Part shown: positions 6,332 through 9,560 of the stretch, piece after piece
How positions within the stretch are numbered: position 1 is the stretch's first letter
Layout of the letters: each line of letters starts with the position of its first letter
NCBI GenBank assembly: GCA_029940125.1
Contig: JAOZRP010000066.1
Span: 1 to 9,560 of the forward strand
Origin: a bacterium
GTDB lineage: Bacteria; Desulfobacterota; Anaeroferrophillalia; Anaeroferrophillales; Anaeroferrophillaceae
Direction of reading: 5' to 3'
DNA: 9,560 nucleotides
Program-made: the position numbers and the translations under genes
Notes under the pieces: generated by a model
What the model was told of the DNA's origin: nothing
Database searches by the model: none
Seen by the model: only the letters and a program-made list of their open reading frames with translations

Positions 6332-7189
6332 CCTGTTTCGGTTAACGGCGTCAGCCACCGTCGCCGGTGAAATTTTCAAACCAGGCCAAAAAAGGGCCAG
6401 GGTATGCTTGGCCTGGTGGCCGAGGATAGACAACCCATCCATGAATTGTATCCCCTGACGCTCAGCCAGCTCCCGCCAGATGTTGGAAGGTACATCATAG
6501 TTAAAATCAACCACCATCTGGCAGTCTCGAAGATCAATACAACGAAGCAATGTCGCCAGATCCGGGGCTTCATCGGCATCGGAAACAGACGTTGCATTAA
6601 CGACAATGTTTGCCGCGATGGTTTGATTGGCAAGGGAGGTCAAAAGACTCGGTTTGCCACCGCCCGCGTGTGCAACAACCTTCTGGGCCTGCGCCAATTG
6701 CCGGCCGGTAACCACCAGGGAAGGCATGCCAAGCCAGTTCAAAACAAAAACCGCCGCCCTGGCCGCACCCCCGGTACCCACCACCAAAGCCGACTTACAG
6801 GTCGCCGCCTTGATCCCCGCGGCCCCAAGAGCATCCATAAAACCGAGAGCATTGGTATTGTAGCCCTTGTAGTATCGACCATGACGGACAACGGTATTGA
6901 CCGCGCCGATAATTTTTGCCCCTTCAGAAAGAGCAAAAAGATGGGGTATAATCTGCACCTGGTAGGGAACGCCAATGTTGGCACCGGTGATATTTAAAGC
7001 CCTCAAGCCCTGAATCGCCGTTTCCAAATCCTCGGGTTCAACCATAAAGGCCGTGTAGCTGCCTCTAACGCCGGCCAGATCCATAAGCGCCCGATATACT
7101 GCCGGCGCCTTGGAAACAAAAGCCCGCTTGTCACTTAAAAAGCCAAAAACCTTGGTTGAATCTTTGCTCGCCGAAGAAACCGTATACAC
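6323..7189 (-). CDS. AroE-family (shikimate dehydrogenase-like) protein lacking the catalytic pair
   Basis: A 288-residue protein with the full two-domain AroE layout. It keeps I-G-A-V-N-T-V at 94-100, the dinucleotide loop G-T-G-G-A-A-R-A at 138-145, V-N-A-T-S at 197-201 and D-G-L-S-I-L-G-H-Q-A at 251-260. Key functional positions differ from E. coli AroE. The Lys65 position is Gln77 (N-I-G-V-P-Y-Q), Asp102 is Asn113 (N-T-N), Thr61 is Gly73 and Ser16 is Ala28 (V-S-K-A-P). The N-R-T cofactor motif reads T-G-R. It is therefore unlikely to be an ordinary shikimate dehydrogenase, although automatic annotation would call it aroE. The GTG start at 7189 is supported by AGGAG at 7197-7201 with seven-base spacing. 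It lies downstream of the metF-type gene but behind a terminator. Substrate unknown. Confidence 0.85.
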   Translation of the reverse strand: MYTVSSASKDSTKVFGFLSDKRAFVSKAPAVYRALMDLAGVRGSYTAFMVEPEDLETAIQGLRALNITGANIGVPYQVQIIPHLFALSEGAKIIGAVNTVVRHGRYYKGYNTNALGFMDALGAAGIKAATCKSALVVGTGGAARAAVFVLNWLGMPSLVVTGRQLAQAQKVVAHAGGGKPSLLTSLANQTIAANIVVNATSVSDADEAPDLATLLRCIDLRDCQMVVDFNYDVPSNIWRELAERQGIQFMDGLSILGHQAKHTLALFWPGLKISPATVADAVNRNRKK

Positions 7190-7196
7190 AAATCCA

Positions 7197-7201
7197 CTCC
7201 T
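7197..7201 (-). promoter_or_regulatory. Ribosome binding site supporting the GTG start at 7189
   Basis: AGGAG on the minus strand lies seven bases before the GTG at 7189. Translation starting there gives an N-terminus of about 12 residues before the first AroE strand, a normal arrangement for the family. Confidence 0.7.
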
Positions 7202-7261
7202 TTTAACACCAACACATCATCCCGGCAGGACGGAGGCATCATAAAAAAATCGCTCTGATGG

Positions 7262-7303
7262 AAAAAAACCCTGTCGCACGAGGTTATCGTACAACAGGGT
7301 TTT
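7262..7303 (-). terminator. Intrinsic terminator after the metF-type gene
   Basis: A 10-bp perfect stem pairs AAAACCCTGT (7265-7274) with ACAGGGTTTT (7294-7303). A smaller ACGA/TCGT stem lies inside the 19-base loop. Read on the minus strand, the hairpin runs straight into seven T residues (7268-7262), so it should end transcription about 50-90 bases beyond the stop codon at 7354. The T4 on the other side allows weaker termination of + strand transcripts. It separates the metF-type gene from the AroE-like gene, which therefore needs read-through or its own promoter. Confidence 0.8.
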
Positions 7304-7353
7304 CGACTCATTTAAGAAAAACACACACAATGCCAGACCAGCGATTGTTCCCT

Positions 7354-9342
7354 TTACTTTTCAGATGACTTTTTCTTGGCCGGCGGCTTAATCCCCAATC
7401 TCTTGGCGGAATGATCCCTGCCCAGGTAAAAATTAAGCCAGGAGGAGGTTTGCCACAGGTTCCAGTTGCACGGCGGAACCGTATACTCTGCCAATTTACC
7501 CTCTTCATTATATGGTTTCAAGCGATCATACGCCTGAACCCAGATGCATTTCTTCTCATTGGGATACACTTCGCACCAACCGTCGTAACTGCCGCCGCAG
7601 GGACCGTTCCTCTGGTTTTTCGGGCATTGGGACATGGGACAAACATACGCCGTGTCAAACAACGCGCAGTCTCCACAGTCCATGCAGCTGAACATGGCCA
7701 CCTTTGACATGTGTTCGAGGAAATGAAAAACCCGTTTTGGCGTCCGAGTGGTATCCACCCAGGAAAGAACGGGTTTCATGGCCTTGAACACCGCGCTCTT
7801 TTCCTCGAAAAGCAGGTGGTGCGCCACGCGCGTGAAACGATAGATGAAAGGCACCGACGGCTTTGAGGTCCGCGGCGCGTAAACATCGGTATTCAATCCG
7901 GTTTTTTCATCCTTTTCGAAAAGATAGAAACCATTTTCCTGGGGATAGTCAAATTCCTTTACCAGACTTTCCCAGTTGGGGGCCAGTTCCTCACCCTTAT
8001 CAATAATATATTCAACTTCTTCATAGGTTATGCCATGACCGCCGATATGGGCCCCGGCATACCCCATGCCCTTGGCAAAAGCATACATTTTCGCCGCCCG
8101 CAGCAGCCAGGCGCTTTTGCCCTTGTCCTCGGCCTTCTTTTCCTCTGCCATGTCCGCCAGCATCTTGTCAGTCACCACACAACCCGGGATGCCGTTGCTG
8201 TTCATGAACCTGGCCGCGCCATAAGGCAAAACGTAAATATTGACAAAAACGGGAATATTGTAATTATTGAGGCGGAGCCAGGTTAACAACTCGTGATATT
8301 TCCTCACATCGTAGCCTACCTGGGTGATAATAAACTTGGCACCGGCTTCAATCTTTTTCTTCAGCTTGGCATATTGACCCATCAGTTCCGATTCAAGCTT
8401 CTTAAAGGGAGAAACACAGGCGCCGGCAAAAAGATCCGTAGCTGCCAGCTTGACCTTCTTGCGCATCGCGGTATGCTCAAGCCCTTTATTCATTTTTTCA
8501 ATCAGACGCAGCACGTTGGGAGGATCCAAATCAAAAACCGGTTTTGCCAACCCTTCAAAAGCATCACTGCCGGAATAATCGCCGGTCAACACCAGGATGT
8601 TTTTGACCCCTTCCGCCGCCAAACCACACAGCAAACTCTCGATCTCACTACGGTTTTTATCCCGGCACGCCAAGTGAACCAAAGGCTCCATACCGGCATT
8701 CTTAATTTGCACACACAGCATCTCCGTTGACAGGGCCGGGTTTCCCCCGGGATTGTCAGTAACGCTGATGGCGTCAATCTTGCCGCCCGCCGCTGCTTTG
8801 GCAACATTATCAATAACTTCTTCATGCTGCATCTCAAAGGCACCCCGGCCGGGAATCTGTTCCCAGGTAACACAAAAGGCATTGGGATCAAGCAGCTTTT
8901 CCTTCAACACGCTTTCCCGTTCACTCAACCGGACCTTAATCTTCTCGCTCAAACCAACCGATTCTTTCAGACGGGAAATGGAAGCGGAATCATCAGGAGA
9001 AATGGTGATATAATCATCTGCATCCATCTCCAGGGCTTCCTGCCGGGTCCACCCCTTCTGGGAAAGCTCCGAGCTGCCAATTTCAACAATCAGCAACGGC
9101 GTATGCTTGGTTATCCATCCGCCGCGGAACTTCTTGTGCAGCTGGAAAGAAGTACCTCGAGGTTCCAGATATCCCAACACTATGGCATCCGGACGCTCAT
9201 TCCTGGCTTGGGACAAACCTTCTTCTTCATTTGAAGCGGTAAGGACTTCAAATTGATTTTCTAGGATCTCGCCAATCATCTTGTGGAAGGCCGGTTCACT
9301 TCCCACCACCAGGACTCTGGTTTTCTTGCTTGCATTTTCCAT
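7354..9342 (-). CDS. Degenerate receiver - MetF - MetV fusion (methylenetetrahydrofolate reductase)
   Basis: A 662-residue, three-part protein. Residues about 8-125 have a receiver fold pattern, but the acidic pair is G14-S15, the phosphoacceptor position is Gly57 (V-L-G-Y-L-E-P) and the conserved Lys region reads I-S-P. It should not be phosphorylated. Residues about 156-455 are MetF-like: E161 matches catalytic Glu28 of E. coli MetF, S-V-T-D-N-P-G-G-N-P lies at 193-202, and D255 (L-T-G-D) and Q341 match the flavin/folate residues Asp120 and Gln183. Residues about 495-605 match the MetV-type zinc/iron-sulfur domain, with C553, C556, C559, C568, C573, C582, C590 and C599. Known MetF-MetV proteins reduce methylene- to methyl-tetrahydrofolate in the Wood-Ljungdahl methyl branch, often with electron-transfer partners. 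None of those is in this window. The start ATG is backed by AGGAGA at 9349-9354. Confidence 0.88.
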   Translation of the reverse strand: MENASKKTRVLVVGSEPAFHKMIGEILENQFEVLTASNEEEGLSQARNERPDAIVLGYLEPRGTSFQLHKKFRGGWITKHTPLLIVEIGSSELSQKGWTRQEALEMDADDYITISPDDSASISRLKESVGLSEKIKVRLSERESVLKEKLLDPNAFCVTWEQIPGRGAFEMQHEEVIDNVAKAAAGGKIDAISVTDNPGGNPALSTEMLCVQIKNAGMEPLVHLACRDKNRSEIESLLCGLAAEGVKNILVLTGDYSGSDAFEGLAKPVFDLDPPNVLRLIEKMNKGLEHTAMRKKVKLAATDLFAGACVSPFKKLESELMGQYAKLKKKIEAGAKFIITQVGYDVRKYHELLTWLRLNNYNIPVFVNIYVLPYGAARFMNSNGIPGCVVTDKMLADMAEEKKAEDKGKSAWLLRAAKMYAFAKGMGYAGAHIGGHGITYEEVEYIIDKGEELAPNWESLVKEFDYPQENGFYLFEKDEKTGLNTDVYAPRTSKPSVPFIYRFTRVAHHLLFEEKSAVFKAMKPVLSWVDTTRTPKRVFHFLEHMSKVAMFSCMDCGDCALFDTAYVCPMSQCPKNQRNGPCGGSYDGWCEVYPNEKKCIWVQAYDRLKPYNEEGKLAEYTVPPCNWNLWQTSSWLNFYLGRDHSAKRLGIKPPAKKKSSEK

Positions 9343-9348
9343 TCTGGA

Positions 9349-9354
9349 TCTCCT
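9349..9354 (-). promoter_or_regulatory. Ribosome binding site of the metF-type gene
   Basis: AGGAGA on the minus strand is six bases from the ATG at 9342. This confirms that the receiver-like segment belongs to the translated protein. Confidence 0.7.
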
Positions 9355-9392
9355 GTAAAAACAATCCTACATCTTCAAAATGTTCATTCTCA

Positions 9393-9407
9393 CCCGGAGC
9401 TTCCGGG
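9393..9407. promoter_or_regulatory. GC-rich hairpin in the metF-type gene leader
   Basis: CCCGGA and TCCGGG form a perfect 6-bp stem around a three-base loop, about 50 bases upstream of the ATG. No T-run follows on either strand, so it is not an intrinsic terminator. It could stabilise the leader RNA or act as a regulatory structure. Function unknown. Confidence 0.45.
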
Positions 9408-9417
9408 ACCATATGTT

Positions 9418-9527
9418 TAAGGCACTATGCCGACCATGAAAACGTCACGTGACATCTTCACGCATCACCCACTATTTTTCAGTTTTTTACGTTCTGCCAA
9501 AAACTTACCGCTTAATTTAGTGCCTTA
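9418..9527. repeat. Inverted pair of 10-mers (TAAGGCACTA / TAGTGCCTTA)
   Basis: TAAGGCACTA at 9418-9427 and its exact complement at 9518-9527 bracket 90 bases in the upstream region of the metF-type gene. The same 10-mer stands at 1-10. The match does not extend beyond ten bases on the inner side, and the flanks show no obvious target duplication. It could be a paired protein-binding site, the ends of a small 110-bp inverted-repeat element, or a dispersed genomic motif. Confidence 0.5.
9444..9453. promoter_or_regulatory. Perfect palindrome, candidate operator
   Basis: GTCACGTGAC is a 10-bp perfect palindrome with a CACGTG core, about 100 bases upstream of the metF-type ATG and inside the inverted 10-mer pair. 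Palindromes of this size suit a dimeric transcription factor. The regulator is not identifiable from sequence alone. Confidence 0.4.
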
Positions 9528-9560
9528 CAGGTTATTTTCTGGTTTGAAAAACAAGAAAAT

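Noticed and set aside
8035..9234. Plus-strand open frames opposite the metF-type gene
   Set aside because: They lie entirely within a well-supported minus-strand gene and show no family signature.
3262..9342. Phosphotransfer from the two kinases to the receiver-like part of the MetF-type protein
   Set aside because: The receiver-like domain lacks the phosphoacceptor Asp and the acidic pair, so direct phosphorylation is implausible; non-covalent docking stays possible.
9418..9527. Confident call of an insertion sequence or MITE
   Set aside because: No transposase, no clear target-site duplication and only a 10-bp repeat; kept as a repeat with an open interpretation.
1..9560. CRISPR array, tRNA, rRNA, prophage or toxin-antitoxin module
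   Set aside because: No regularly spaced repeats, cloverleaf sequences, rRNA segments or typical small paired genes were seen on either strand.

Overview
The window is bacterial, of moderate GC, and densely packed with genes. It fits an anaerobic member of the Desulfobacterota (former Deltaproteobacteria). That placement is inference: it rests on the ribE-ribBA-ribH-nusB order, soluble multi-PAS kinases of a style common in that group, and a large single-chain MetF-MetV protein of the kind expected in organisms using the Wood-Ljungdahl pathway. No 16S, phage, IS transposase, CRISPR array or tRNA is visible.

Left part (1-3015, + strand): a riboflavin operon. The tail of an unrecognised upstream gene (ribD by position) overlaps ribE (riboflavin synthase) by one base. 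Then come ribBA (DHBP synthase/GTP cyclohydrolase II fusion), ribH (lumazine synthase) and nusB (antitermination factor). Gaps are short and there is no clear internal terminator. RibBA has Gln where E. coli RibB has its metal-binding His153.

Middle part (3016-6304, + strand): a 246-base intergenic stretch carries a pyrimidine-rich tract and a credible sigma70-type promoter. Two overlapping signalling genes follow. The first encodes a soluble PAS-PAS-HisKA-HATPase kinase with a Cys cluster in PAS1. The second encodes a receiver-PAS-HisKA-HATPase hybrid. Neither has a DNA-binding output, so they look like part of a phosphorelay whose final target lies elsewhere.

Right part (6305-9560, - strand): two genes run convergently toward the kinases and meet them at a compact bidirectional hairpin. 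The upstream one (9342-7354) encodes a 662-residue protein made of a degenerate receiver domain, a MetF-type methylenetetrahydrofolate reductase and a Cys-rich MetV-type domain. After a strong terminator comes an AroE-family protein (7189-6323) in which the catalytic Lys and Asp, and parts of the shikimate-binding motifs, are replaced, although the NAD(P)-binding Gly-rich loop is kept. The leader of the metF-type gene holds a perfect 10-bp palindrome, a GC-rich hairpin and two inverted copies of a 10-mer that also occurs at base 1.

The most interesting material is on the minus strand: a phosphorylation-dead receiver fused to a C1-pathway enzyme, beside an AroE-like protein that probably is not a shikimate dehydrogenase. 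Nothing in the sequence directly links these two genes to the kinase pair; adjacency is the only hint.
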